From Mycobacterium sp. PS03-16 (GTDB taxonomy: Bacteria > Actinomycetota > Actinomycetes > Mycobacteriales > Mycobacteriaceae), in the NCBI RefSeq assembly GCF_004570325.1, contig NZ_SPQO01000018.1, positions 1-64,000 of the forward strand: DNA of 64,000 bases, read 5' to 3'. Position numbers and translations under genes: made by a program. Numbering within the stretch: position 1 is the stretch's first letter; each line of letters opens with the position of its first letter. Below the pieces are notes generated by a model. The model was not told the origin of the DNA, ran no database searches, and worked only from the letters and a program-made list of their open reading frames with translations. Positions 51,566-60,786 of this stretch are shown here, piece after piece.

Positions 51566-52639
51566 CTAGAACCGCGGGTGCTGGCCCACCAGCTGTGCCC
51601 GCGGCTCTTCTTTGCCGCCCTTCTTGATGGTCCCGAGGGTCCAGCAGTCCAGGTGGCGGGCAGTGAGAATCGCCAGTGCGCGGTCGGTGTCCTCCGGCGC
51701 GACGACGGCGACCATCCCGACGCCCATGTTGAACGTCTTCTCCATCTCGGCGCGGTCGATCCGGCCACGCTGGGCGATCATGCCGAACACCGGTGCGGGC
51801 GTCCAGGTGCCGCGGTCGAGCTCGGCGACCAGACCGTTGGGGACGACCCGTTCCAGGTTCCCGGCCAGCCCACCACCGGTGACGTGGCAGAACGTCCGGA
51901 CCTGGGTCTCGGCCGCCAGCGCCAGGCAGTCCTTGGCGTAGATGCGGGTGGGTTCGAGCAGCTCTTCGCCCAGCGTGCGACCGAACTCCTCGACGTGGCC
52001 GGCGAGGTTCATGTGGTCGATTTCGAGTAGCACGTGGCGGGCCAGCGAGTAGCCGTTGGAGTGCAGGCCGGTCGAGGCCATCGCGATCACGACGTCGCCG
52101 GGACGCACACGGTCGGGACCGAGCACGTCGTCGGCCTCCACGATGCCGACACCGGTGGCGGAGATGTCGTAGTGGTCGGGCGCCATCAGCCCCGGATGTT
52201 CGGCGGTCTCGCCACCCAGCAGGGCGCATCCGGCGAGGACGCAACCCTGGGCGATCCCGGACACCAGCTCGCTGACCCGCTCGGGGACGGTGCGCCCCAC
52301 CGCGATGTAGTCCTGCAGGAACAGCGGTTCGGCGCCGCAGACCACGAGGTCGTCGACCACCATGGCGACGAGGTCGAGGCCGACGGTGTCGTGTTTGTCC
52401 ATCGCCTGGGCCACGGCCAGCTTGGTGCCCACGCCGTCGGTCGACGAGGCGAGGACGGGCTCACGGTAGCCGCCGCGCAGGGCGAACAGGCCGGCGAAGC
52501 CGCCCAGCCCGCCGCGCACCTCGGGCCGCGTGGCCTTGGCGGCCAGCGGCTTGAAGAGTTCGACGGCTCGGTCACCGGCTTCGATGTCCACCCCGGCCGA
52601 CGCGTATGAGATGCCGTGTTGTTCGGCGCGCTCGGTCAT
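51566..52639 (-). CDS. purM: phosphoribosylformylglycinamidine cyclo-ligase PurM (AIR synthetase)
   Basis: 357 aa. PurM family blocks: SYASAGVDIEAGDRAVELFK, VLASSTDGVGTKLAVAQAMD, the N-terminal ATP loop, GLHSNGYSLARHVL, CHVTGGGLAGNLERVVPNGL and NMGVGMVAVV. Forms aminoimidazole ribotide in purine synthesis. In M. tuberculosis purM follows purF by about 30 bp; here an opposing gene (52804-53784) sits between, so purM must carry its own promoter (52640-52803). Confidence 0.96.
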   Translation of the reverse strand: MTERAEQHGISYASAGVDIEAGDRAVELFKPLAAKATRPEVRGGLGGFAGLFALRGGYREPVLASSTDGVGTKLAVAQAMDKHDTVGLDLVAMVVDDLVVCGAEPLFLQDYIAVGRTVPERVSELVSGIAQGCVLAGCALLGGETAEHPGLMAPDHYDISATGVGIVEADDVLGPDRVRPGDVVIAMASTGLHSNGYSLARHVLLEIDHMNLAGHVEEFGRTLGEELLEPTRIYAKDCLALAAETQVRTFCHVTGGGLAGNLERVVPNGLVAELDRGTWTPAPVFGMIAQRGRIDRAEMEKTFNMGVGMVAVVAPEDTDRALAILTARHLDCWTLGTIKKGGKEEPRAQLVGQHPRF

Positions 52640-52803
52640 CGAGTAGAAGGCTACCGTTCCGCACCAGCCGTTGGTAAACGCCCGTCGGCGATCGCTGCCT
52701 GCGCGTTTCCCGTTCGCGGGTTTGCCGGACCCATCCGAGGGTCATCCTTGCCCCCACCGGCTCCGAATGCCTGGTGTGTCGGTTGTCGAAGGATGGAGGC
52801 CCG

Positions 52804-53784
52804 GTGCCCGCTGAACTGATCCGCTGCCTGGTGACGGGTGCCACCGGCTATATCGGCGGCCGCTTGGCGCCGGCCCTGCTCGACCGCGGCCATCAGGTGC
52901 GGGCGATGGCGCGCACCCCGGAGAAGCTGGACGACGCGCCGTGGCGCGACCGGGCCGAGGTGGTCAGGGGCGATCTCACCGATGCCGATTCCCTGGCGGC
53001 GGCGTTCGAGGACGTCGACGTCGTCTACTACCTGGTGCATTCGATGGGCACGTCCGACAACTTCGTCGCAGAGGAAGCCGAGTCGGCGCGCAACGTGGTG
53101 TCGGCGGCCCGCACGGCGGGGGTACGCCGGGTGGTGTACCTCAGCGGCCTCCATCCGGACGGCACGGAACTGTCCCGGCATCTGGCGTCGCGGACCGAGG
53201 TGGGCGAGATCCTCATCGACTCCGGTGTCGAGACCGTGGTGTTGCAGGCCGGCATCGTGATCGGTTCCGGCTCGGCGTCATTCGAGTTGATCCGGCATCT
53301 CACCGACCGGCTGCCGATCATGACCACCCCGAAGTGGGTGCACAACAAGATCCAGCCGATCTCGATCGACGACGCGCTCCACTACCTGGTGGAGGCGGCC
53401 ACTGCGCGGGTGCCGGAATCGCGGACATGGGACATCGGCGGCCCGGATGTGCTCGAGTACGGCGAGGCGATGCAGGTCTACGCCGACGTGGCGGGTTTGC
53501 GACCGCGGCGGTTCGTGGTCCTGCCGTGGTTGACCCCCACCCTCGCGAGCCGTTGGGTGGGGCTGGTGACGCCGATTTCCGCGGGACTGGCGCGGCCGCT
53601 GGTGGAGTCGCTGGAATGCGATGCCGTGATGGGTGACCACGACATCGACACGGTGATCGCGCCGCCCGACGGCGGCCTGACCGGATTCCGGGACGCGGTC
53701 GCCGAGGCGCTCGGGCGAAACGGCACCGCGGCCAGGAACGGCCGACGCCACCTGCTGCGGTTCAGCCCGGCCGTGGCGACCTGA
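52804..53784 (+). CDS. NAD(P)-binding atypical SDR (NmrA/epimerase-like)
   Basis: 326 aa from GTG 52804 with a GGAGG site 5 bases upstream. LVTGATGYIGGRLAPALLDR is the extended Rossmann turn, AMARTPEKLDDAPW and VRGDLTDADSLAAAFEDVD follow, then YYLVHSMGTSDNFVAEEAES and a C-terminal segment with PDGGLTGFRDAVAEALGRNG. In this subgroup there is no clear YxxxK, and many act as NAD(P)-sensing regulators or reductases. Inserted between purM and purF on the opposite strand; not at this place in H37Rv. Confidence 0.82.
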   Translation: MPAELIRCLVTGATGYIGGRLAPALLDRGHQVRAMARTPEKLDDAPWRDRAEVVRGDLTDADSLAAAFEDVDVVYYLVHSMGTSDNFVAEEAESARNVVSAARTAGVRRVVYLSGLHPDGTELSRHLASRTEVGEILIDSGVETVVLQAGIVIGSGSASFELIRHLTDRLPIMTTPKWVHNKIQPISIDDALHYLVEAATARVPESRTWDIGGPDVLEYGEAMQVYADVAGLRPRRFVVLPWLTPTLASRWVGLVTPISAGLARPLVESLECDAVMGDHDIDTVIAPPDGGLTGFRDAVAEALGRNGTAARNGRRHLLRFSPAVAT

Positions 53785-53793
53785 GCGCGACGC

Positions 53794-55326
53794 TCAGGGG
53801 CGCCGCAGCGCCGAGACGTTGTCGTTGTCGGACTGCAGCGGGATGCCGGTGCGCGCGGCGGTGGCCAGCATGTGCTCGATGACGTTCTTGCCGAGCGCCG
53901 ATTCGCCGGGCAGTTCGATCGGGTAGTTGCCGTCGAAGCATGCCGAGCACAGCCGCGAGGCGGGTTGTTCGGTGGCGGCGATCATGCCCTGTTGGGAGAT
54001 GTAGCCCAGCGTGTCGGCGCCGATCGCGCGGCGCACCGCCTCGAGCATCTCGTCCTCGTCCTCGACGGCATTGGCGATCAGCTCGGCCGGGGTGGCGAAG
54101 TCGATGCCGTAGAAGCACGGCCACTTCACCGGCGGTGAGGCGATCCGCACGTGCACCTCGACGGCGCCGGCTTCGCGCAGCATCCGGATCAACGCCCGCT
54201 GGGTGTTGCCGCGCACGATCGAGTCGTCGACGACGATCAGCCGCTTGCCGCGGATGACCTCTTTGAGGGGGTTGAGCTTGAGCCGGATACCGAGCTGGCG
54301 GATGGTCTGCGACGGCTGGATGAACGTGCGCCCGACGTAGGCGTTCTTCATCAGTCCCTGCCCGTACGGGATGCCGGAGCCCTGGGCGTAGCCGACGGCG
54401 GCCGGGGTGCCCGATTCCGGGACGCCGATCACCAGGTCGGCCTCGACGGGCTTCTCACTGGCCAGCCGGCGCCCGATCTCGACGCGGGTGGCGTGCACCG
54501 AACGCCCGCCGATGGTGCTGTCCGGGCGGGCCAGGTACACGTATTCGAAGACACACGCCTTGGGGCTGGGGTTGGCGAAGCGGGTGGAGCGCACGCCGTC
54601 GGCGTCGATGGCCAGCAGCTCCCCGGGTTCGATGTCGCGGACGAACGAGGCGCCGACGATGTCGAGCGCGGCGGTCTCCGAGGCGACGACCCAGCCGCGG
54701 TCCAGCCGGCCCAGCGACAGCGGCCGCACCCCGTACGGGTCGCGCGCCGCGTAGAGGGTGTTCTCGTCCATGAAGGTCAGGCAGAACGCGCCGCGCACGG
54801 TCGGCAGCAGCTCGAGCGCGGCCTGTTCGAGCGTGGCGTCGGCGGCGCCGTGGGCGAGCAGCGCGCCGAGGATGTCGGAATCGGTGGTGGCCGAGCCCTG
54901 GGCGCGGCCGTTGATCAGCCCGGCGTCGCGGGCGCGGGCAGCCAGCTCGGTGGTGTTGACCAGGTTGCCGTTGTGGCCCAGCGCGACGCCGGTGCCTGCG
55001 GCGGTGTTGCGGAACACCGGCTGGGCGTTCTCCCACGTGGTGGAGCCGGTGGTGGAGTAGCGGCAGTGCCCGACGGCGACGTGCCCGTGCATGGCGGCCA
55101 GCGTCTGCTCGTCGAACACCTGGCTGACCAGGCCCAGATCCTTGAACACCAGCACCTGTGAGCCGTCGGCGACCGCGATACCGGCCGCCTCCTGGCCGCG
55201 GTGCTGCAGCGCGTAGAGGCCGTAGTACGCCATCTTGGCGACGTCCTCACCGGGCGCCCAGACGCCGAACACGCCGCATTCTTCGCGAGGTTCGGTTTCG
55301 GTCTCGATGTCGTCGTGGCCGATCAC
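53794..55326 (-). CDS. purF: amidophosphoribosyltransferase PurF
   Basis: 510 aa, GTG 55326. Class II glutamine amidotransferase with nucleophile Cys in EECGVFGVWAPGED (residue 17), so a short propeptide is removed. Phosphoribosyl loop LIVVDDSIVRGNTQRALIRM, and four Fe-S cysteines as in Bacillus PurF (KACVFEYVY, PCFYGID, SRLCSACFDG). First step of purine synthesis, and feedback-inhibited by nucleotides. TAGACT at about 55366 on the minus strand is a candidate -10. Convergent with the inserted SDR. Confidence 0.96.
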   Translation of the reverse strand: MIGHDDIETETEPREECGVFGVWAPGEDVAKMAYYGLYALQHRGQEAAGIAVADGSQVLVFKDLGLVSQVFDEQTLAAMHGHVAVGHCRYSTTGSTTWENAQPVFRNTAAGTGVALGHNGNLVNTTELAARARDAGLINGRAQGSATTDSDILGALLAHGAADATLEQAALELLPTVRGAFCLTFMDENTLYAARDPYGVRPLSLGRLDRGWVVASETAALDIVGASFVRDIEPGELLAIDADGVRSTRFANPSPKACVFEYVYLARPDSTIGGRSVHATRVEIGRRLASEKPVEADLVIGVPESGTPAAVGYAQGSGIPYGQGLMKNAYVGRTFIQPSQTIRQLGIRLKLNPLKEVIRGKRLIVVDDSIVRGNTQRALIRMLREAGAVEVHVRIASPPVKWPCFYGIDFATPAELIANAVEDEDEMLEAVRRAIGADTLGYISQQGMIAATEQPASRLCSACFDGNYPIELPGESALGKNVIEHMLATAARTGIPLQSDNDNVSALRRP

Positions 55327-55535
55327 GATAGGGCTGCTCCCAGGGGGCGGTGGGTGACGTAACTCAGTCTACGGGCAAAACCGGTCGACAAAAGAATCGG
55401 CCGATGGTGTCGTCGTCACGTCCAACGACTGGATCTCGCACCACATTTCCGTGTACACCGACGAAACCCAGGAGTCCGCTGTGATCCCTGTCGCATCTGC
55501 GGAGACGCTGACGCGGCCATCCCGTCACGCGCGTC

Positions 55536-56780
55536 GTGTTCCGCTTCGGTGTCGTCTATCTCGGGCTGTTCTGCCTGGTCTTCGCGCAGCTCACCTTCGC
55601 CTACGCCGGCGTGCTCACCCACTGGCTACCCGACAACGCGGTGATCTGGCAGCTGATGGCGCTCGAACCCCTGCTCGGCTTCGTCGCACGGCACCTGTTC
55701 GGCGTCGACGCGGTCCTGCATCTCGACTCGGGCAGCGGCGATCAGGCGATCATCTGGGTGCTGGTGTTCTGCCTGCTGGTCGTGGCGCTGATCGCGACGG
55801 CGGTGTGGAGCCTGCTGGACCGGAAACGGCCCGCCTACCCGCGGTTGGCCGCGTGGTTCCTGACGTTCCTGCGGATGTGCCTGGGCGGGCAGCTGCTGTT
55901 CTACGGGTTCGCCAAGGTCATCCCGACCCAGGTGCCCGCGCCGCCACTGTCGGCGCTGCTGCAGCCCTACGGTGACCTCAGCCCGGCGTCGGTGCTGTGG
56001 CTGCAGGTGGGCGGTTCGTATCCGTACGAGATCTTCCTGGGCGCGGCCGAGGTACTCGCCGGTGTGCTGCTGTTCTGGCCGCCGACCGCCACGCTCGGCG
56101 CGCTGCTGAGCGTGGCGGCGATGGGGCAGGTGTTCCTGCTGAACATGACCTTCGACGTGCCGGTCAAGATCCTGTCGTTCCACCTGCTGGTGATCAGCGC
56201 CGTGCTGGTGGCGCCGCACGCACGAGGCCTCGTCGACCTGCTGGTGCGGCAGCGGCCGTCCGGCCCCCTTCGGCAGCCGGCGCTGTTCGGCGCGGCCCGG
56301 GCCAACCGGATCGCCGCGGTCGTGCAGGTGGCCCTGGGGGTGTGGGTGCTGATCGGCTGTGTGTCGGTGAGCCGGCAGGCCTGGTACGAGTACGGCGGCG
56401 GGCGGCCGGAGCCCGAGCTGTACGGCATCTGGGCGGTGACGGAGTTCCGCGTCGACGGCCGGCCGACCCCGCCCCGCACCGACGACGCCGCCCGGTGGCA
56501 GCGGGTGGTCGTCGACCAGCCGGGCGCGGTCACGGTGCAGCAGATGGACGGCACGCTGACCACGGTGCCCGCCACCATCGACCCGGGATCGCGCACCGTC
56601 GAGATGCCCGACCTCGCAGCGGATCTGCGCTACCGCCGGCCCGACGGGGACCGCCTGATCCTGGCGGGCCGGGTCAACGGCCGCGCCGTCGAGATCGATC
56701 TCGATGCGGTGGACCCGAACTCGTTCACCCTGCGCAGCCGCGGCTTCACCTGGGTGCAGGAGTACCCGTACTTCCGCTGA
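55536..56780 (+). CDS. DoxX/MauE-type membrane protein, N-terminus probably frameshifted
   Basis: 414 aa from GTG 55536. Several membrane helices: VVYLGLFCLVFAQLTFAYAG at once, VLVFCLLVVALIATAVWSLL, CLGGQLLFYGFAKVIP (DoxX mark), VLAGVLLFWPPTATLG, ILSFHLLVISAVLVAP. A soluble C-terminal domain follows (RRPDGDRLILAGRVNGRAVE). The real start is likely GTG 55481, which has AGGAG six bases before it, but that frame reads VIPVASAETLTRPSR and needs a +1 shift around 55512-55530 to enter the FRFGVVYL frame. It may be a sequencing error, a true pseudogene, or a real recoding. Confidence 0.8.
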   Translation: MFRFGVVYLGLFCLVFAQLTFAYAGVLTHWLPDNAVIWQLMALEPLLGFVARHLFGVDAVLHLDSGSGDQAIIWVLVFCLLVVALIATAVWSLLDRKRPAYPRLAAWFLTFLRMCLGGQLLFYGFAKVIPTQVPAPPLSALLQPYGDLSPASVLWLQVGGSYPYEIFLGAAEVLAGVLLFWPPTATLGALLSVAAMGQVFLLNMTFDVPVKILSFHLLVISAVLVAPHARGLVDLLVRQRPSGPLRQPALFGAARANRIAAVVQVALGVWVLIGCVSVSRQAWYEYGGGRPEPELYGIWAVTEFRVDGRPTPPRTDDAARWQRVVVDQPGAVTVQQMDGTLTTVPATIDPGSRTVEMPDLAADLRYRRPDGDRLILAGRVNGRAVEIDLDAVDPNSFTLRSRGFTWVQEYPYFR

Positions 56781-56783
56781 CGT

Positions 56784-57176
56784 TCAGTCACCGGCCGTCA
56801 CCACGGGCAGCCAGTTCGCGATCTCCGGGGCGCGCGCCCCGGACAGCGTCAGCGTGCCCCCGGCCACGGCCCGATCGAACGCCAGCAGCCCGGTGGCGAT
56901 CAGCAACCAGGTCCGGGGATCGGTCTCGACCACGTTGGGCGGGTTGCCGCGGGTGTGCGTCGGACCCGCGACGCACTGCACCGCGACGAACGGTGGGATG
57001 CGTACCTCGACGCTGGCCCCCGGGGCGATGGCGGCCAGCGTGCGGGCGGTGAGCCGAACCGCTTCGGCGAGCTCGGGTAGCGGCGGCGCCGGCGTCGTGT
57101 CGTCGCGCAGCCAGTCCGCGACGGCGGCCACGGCGGCGCGGGTCTTCTCCGGATCGGCGGTGCGGCGTGCAGCCAT
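56784..57176 (-). CDS. sterol carrier family protein (Rv0807-type)
   Basis: 130 aa. MAARRTADPEKTRAAVAAVA helix, PPLPELAEAVRLTARTLAAI, VEVRIPPFVAVQCVAGPTHT, GNPPNVVETDPRTWLLIATG and LTLSGARAPEIANWLPVV. The SCP-like domain (MDMPI type) binds lipids or thiols; in actinobacteria it is annotated as sterol carrier family. Position matches Rv0807. Convergent end with the DoxX gene 3 bp away and divergent start with the MCE gene, 16 bp. Confidence 0.75.
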   Translation of the reverse strand: MAARRTADPEKTRAAVAAVADWLRDDTTPAPPLPELAEAVRLTARTLAAIAPGASVEVRIPPFVAVQCVAGPTHTRGNPPNVVETDPRTWLLIATGLLAFDRAVAGGTLTLSGARAPEIANWLPVVTAGD

Positions 57177-57192
57177 AACTTAGTGTCGCAAA

Positions 57193-58398
57193 GTGGCCCT
57201 CGACCGGCACCGACCGCCGTACCGGGCGGCCGGTGCGCTGGCCCTGGTGGCCGTCGGCGCGGTGGCGGCGGTGATCTCCATGGCGTTCCGCGGCGAGTTC
57301 ACCGAGAGCACCACGTTGACGGTGCTGTCGTCGCGGGCCGGCCTGGTGGTCGACCCGGGCGCGAAGGTGACGTTCAACGGCGTCGAGATCGGCCGGGTCG
57401 CGCGCATCGCGACCGTCGACTCCGACGGGCGGGCCGAGGCGGCGCTGACGCTCGAGGTGGCGCCCCGGTTCCTGTCGGCGATCCCGGCCAACGTGATCGC
57501 CGACGTCACCGCCAGCACGGTGTTCGGCAACAAGTACGTGTCGTTGCGATCACCGGATGTCCCTGCGGCACACCGTCTTTCACCGGGCGACGAGATCCGG
57601 GCGGCGACGGTGACCACCGAGTTCAACACGCTGTTCGAGACCGTCGTGGCGCTGGCCGAACGCGTCGACCTGGTCAAGCTCAACCAGACGCTGGCCGCAA
57701 CCGCGGAGGCGCTGACGGGGCTCGGTGACCGCTTCGGCGATGCGCTGACCGACAGCGACGCCGTCCTGGCCGACCTCACCGCTCGGATGCCCGAACTGAG
57801 GGCCGACCTGATGGGCGTCGCGGAGCTGGCCGACATCTACGCCGCCGCCTCACCGGCGCTGTGGGACGGTCTGGACGACGCGGTGCGCACGTCGGTCACG
57901 GTGTACGCGCAGCGCTCCGCGTTGGACCGCGCGCTGCTGGCAGCGGCGGGCTTCGGCACCGTCGGCGCCGACCCCGTCGAGCGGGCCGGTCCCTATCTGG
58001 TTCGCGGCAGCGTCGATCTGCAGCCGACCACCAAGCTGCTCGACGACTACCGCGGGATGATCTTCTGCACGATCCGCAACTTCCACGACGTCGCGCCGGA
58101 GATCCACCGCACGCTCGGCGGCGACAACGGCTACGCGCTGCGCGCCGCAGGAACCGTGCTGGGCGCGGGCAACCCGTACGTCTATCCGGACAACCTGCCA
58201 CGGATCAACGCCCGCGGCGGCCCCGGCGGCCGGCCGGGCTGCTGGCAGAAGATCACCCGCGAACTGTGGCCGCACCCGTACCTCGTCATGGACACCGGCT
58301 ACAGCATCGCGCCGTACAACCACGCCGAACTGGGGCAGCCGTTCGCGATGGACTACGTGTGGGGCCGTCAGATCGGCGAGCTGACCATCAATCCGTGA
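57193..58398 (+). CDS. orphan MCE-family (MceA/MlaD-like) protein
   Basis: 401 aa from GTG 57193. N-terminal membrane helix AAGALALVAVGAVAAVISMAF, then an MlaD/MCE domain: TLTVLSSRAGLVVDPGAKVT, FNGVEIGRVARIATV, DVTASTVFGNKYVSLRS (~40-120), and the helical Mce4_CUP1-like part (FNTLFETVVALAERVDLVKL; TVLGAGNPYVYPDNLPRINA). MCE proteins shuttle lipids across the envelope and are normally encoded as six genes with two YrbE permeases. Here there is one, with no yrbE or second mce in the window. The 3' end overlaps the CPBP gene by 11 bp. Confidence 0.9.
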   Translation: MALDRHRPPYRAAGALALVAVGAVAAVISMAFRGEFTESTTLTVLSSRAGLVVDPGAKVTFNGVEIGRVARIATVDSDGRAEAALTLEVAPRFLSAIPANVIADVTASTVFGNKYVSLRSPDVPAAHRLSPGDEIRAATVTTEFNTLFETVVALAERVDLVKLNQTLAATAEALTGLGDRFGDALTDSDAVLADLTARMPELRADLMGVAELADIYAAASPALWDGLDDAVRTSVTVYAQRSALDRALLAAAGFGTVGADPVERAGPYLVRGSVDLQPTTKLLDDYRGMIFCTIRNFHDVAPEIHRTLGGDNGYALRAAGTVLGAGNPYVYPDNLPRINARGGPGGRPGCWQKITRELWPHPYLVMDTGYSIAPYNHAELGQPFAMDYVWGRQIGELTINP

Positions 58399-59020
58399 CC
58401 GCGCGTCGGCGTCCGGTCCGCAGGGCCGCCACCGCACCGACCTCGTTGACGGCCAGGTGGGCGAGCATCGCCGCGGCGAGGCTGCCCGAGTGCTCGGCCA
58501 GCCGGGCGAACACCCAGCCCGCCAGCCCGGTCACCAGCACAGTGCCGGTCACGGGCTGGCCGGCCGCCCGGGCGTCGGCGATGTGGGAGAGCCCGAACGC
58601 CGCCGACTGCAACAGCCGGCCTCCGTCGGGACCGAGCGCGTCGGCGGCCACGTGGGCCAGCGCGCCGCGGAAGCTGGCTTCCTCGGCCCAGACGGTGCCC
58701 AGCGGTATGCGCAGCAGCATCCAGCGCGCCGGGGTGTCGATCGGGTCCTGGCCGGCCAGCGCCCGGCGCACCGGGGGCAGCGGCGCGGCGGCGGTCACCA
58801 CCGCGACGACGACGGCGGTGGCGGCCGCACCGGTGCGCAGACCGGCGAGCAGCGGGGGCGGCCGCAGCCCCAGCCGCGGGCGGGTGAGCGCCACCAGGCC
58901 GGTGCCCAACAGCCCGTTGAGCACGGGATGCCACCGGGGGGACAGCCGTGGGCTCACCACCTTGTGCCAGGCGACCAGACCGCCGGCGAGCGCCGCGGCG
59001 TTGATGTGCTTGTGGCGCAT
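58388..59020 (-). CDS. CPBP-family intramembrane metalloprotease-like protein
   Basis: 210 aa. Membrane helices with the CPBP motifs: EEASFRG (EExxxR, ~115), FGLSHIADARAAG (~145), and the LAAAMLAHLAVNEVG (HxxxN) near the C-terminus. Related to CAAX and bacteriocin-processing enzymes (Rce1/Abi). Its start overlaps the stop of the hydrolase gene (ATGA), so it is the third gene of the purL-hydrolase-CPBP unit. Rv0804 in M. tuberculosis lies beside purL in the same way. Confidence 0.82.
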   Translation of the reverse strand: MRHKHINAAALAGGLVAWHKVVSPRLSPRWHPVLNGLLGTGLVALTRPRLGLRPPPLLAGLRTGAAATAVVVAVVTAAAPLPPVRRALAGQDPIDTPARWMLLRIPLGTVWAEEASFRGALAHVAADALGPDGGRLLQSAAFGLSHIADARAAGQPVTGTVLVTGLAGWVFARLAEHSGSLAAAMLAHLAVNEVGAVAALRTGRRRAVTD

Positions 59021-60786
59021 CAGTATTCGGGTCCGTCCGCGGATTCAGTGTGATGCAGGACCTGGCGGATGCGTTCGGTGTCCGCGGCGGTCCATCCGGG
59101 CGGCGGCGCGACGGCGGCCCAGCCGTCGAGCACCGAGTCACCGTAGTTGTGGCCGTGTCCGCCGGGAACGGCCGCCGCATTCGTCATGTCGGCGCTCACC
59201 TGCCAGAACGTCACGATGGGATACCAGCGCATGGACGGGGTGCGGTCCCTGCCGGGTGGTTCCCGCAGCCAGTCGGGCCGGGTGGTCAGCAGGTCCGGCG
59301 ACCACCACACGATCGGGTCGGAGGCGTGCTGCAGGAACAGCACCCGGGTGCCCTGCCACGGCGCGTCGGTGTCCCGGGCGATCTCGGCCGGAGTGGTGCC
59401 CTGCGAGAACCGCACGGTGCGCCCGTCGTCGTAGCGCGGATCGACCTGCGGGGTGCCGGGATCGCGGCGCTCGACGACCGCGCGCCACAGCGGGCTGGCG
59501 TTGGGTGGGCCCACCCACAGCACAGAGGAGAAACCCTTCTCGGCGATGTCGGGCAGCCAGCCGAACGCGCCCTGTCCGGCCATCGACCCGAGGCTCTCGC
59601 CGTAGAGCATCAGTTCGGGCCGCCGGTCCGGCGGCCGTGCCGCCCACCGCTGCTGCACCGCGTCGATCAGCAGCTTGCCCGCCTCCATGGACTTTTGCTG
59701 ATCACCGAGGAACGAAATCCAGCTCGGCAGATAGGAATACTGCATCGCGACCATCGCGGTGTCGCCGTTGTACATCAGTTCCAGCGCGCGGGCCGCCACC
59801 GGGTTGACCCACCCGGTGCCGGTGGTGGGCACGATCACCAGGACGTCGCGGTCGAAGGCGCCGGTGCGTTCGAGCTCGCTGAGCAACACCGCGATGCGCT
59901 GCTCGTCGGTGTCGGCGGTCTGCAGACCGGCGTACACGCGGATCGGTTCCTGTGCCGGGCGGCCGTTGATGCGGGCGAGTTCGTCGGCGCGGGGTCCGGC
60001 GGCGACGAAGTTGCGGCCCTGGTAGCCGAGCGTGTCCCAGGGGGCGAACGATGCTGGGCTGCCGGAGCGTTCGGGCTCTGTGGGTTGGCTGATGCCGTCG
60101 CGGGTGGTGTTGTTCTGCGGCTGGAAGACGCGGCTGGCGCTGGCCAGGAAGCCCTGGAACAGCACGCCGTTGACCATCGTGATGATCAGGACGACGACGA
60201 CCGCGGTTCCGATGAACAGCGCCGTCTCGTCGTGCAACCGGAACCGCCGGATCAGCAGCCGGGCAAGGGCTTTGATGGTGTCGAGGACGACCCGGGCGGC
60301 CGCGACGCACAGCGCACCGACCAGTGCGGCGATCACGAGCACGCGGGCATAACCCAGCGTGTCGGGGCCGGCCATCCCCATTTCCGCGGAGACCTGCCGC
60401 TGCCAGGCGGCGGCGGGCACGACCATGGCCGTACACGCCCCGAAGGCCAGCACGACGACGACCACCTTGAGCGCCTGCACCACCCGCCGCGACGGCGGCC
60501 ACCAGCGGCGGTTGTTCAGCACGAACCGGTTGGACAGGCGCCAGGCGAAGACGCCGATGCCGTACCCGATGGCCGCGTTCACCCCGCCGATGAGGCCCTG
60601 GAACAGCCAGTCGCGCGGGAGCAGCGACGGCGTCAGCGACAGGCAGAAGAACAGCGCGCTGAAGGCGACGCCCACGACGTCGAGGCGCAGCAGTCCCCAC
60701 ACCCACGCCACCAGCGGATGCGGGCGCGGGCGGTCAGGGGTGGCGGCGACGGCGTCGCCGGTGAGTTGGTCGGTGCCCCCGCTCAC
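59020..60786 (-). CDS. Abhydrolase_9-type membrane alpha/beta-hydrolase
   Basis: 588 aa from GTG 60786, which overlaps the purL stop (GTGA); the open frame runs far upstream antisense to purL but has no better start. Four to five N-terminal membrane helices ([60 protein letters not shown]), then a soluble hydrolase: [20 protein letters not shown] with the nucleophile Ser in GESLG, and [11 protein letters not shown]. It fits the DUF2319/Abhydrolase_9 family of mycobacteria, whose substrates are unknown. Coupled by overlap to both neighbours. Confidence 0.85.
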   Translation of the reverse strand: MSGGTDQLTGDAVAATPDRPRPHPLVAWVWGLLRLDVVGVAFSALFFCLSLTPSLLPRDWLFQGLIGGVNAAIGYGIGVFAWRLSNRFVLNNRRWWPPSRRVVQALKVVVVVLAFGACTAMVVPAAAWQRQVSAEMGMAGPDTLGYARVLVIAALVGALCVAAARVVLDTIKALARLLIRRFRLHDETALFIGTAVVVVLIITMVNGVLFQGFLASASRVFQPQNNTTRDGISQPTEPERSGSPASFAPWDTLGYQGRNFVAAGPRADELARINGRPAQEPIRVYAGLQTADTDEQRIAVLLSELERTGAFDRDVLVIVPTTGTGWVNPVAARALELMYNGDTAMVAMQYSYLPSWISFLGDQQKSMEAGKLLIDAVQQRWAARPPDRRPELMLYGESLGSMAGQGAFGWLPDIAEKGFSSVLWVGPPNASPLWRAVVERRDPGTPQVDPRYDDGRTVRFSQGTTPAEIARDTDAPWQGTRVLFLQHASDPIVWWSPDLLTTRPDWLREPPGRDRTPSMRWYPIVTFWQVSADMTNAAAVPGGHGHNYGDSVLDGWAAVAPPPGWTAADTERIRQVLHHTESADGPEY

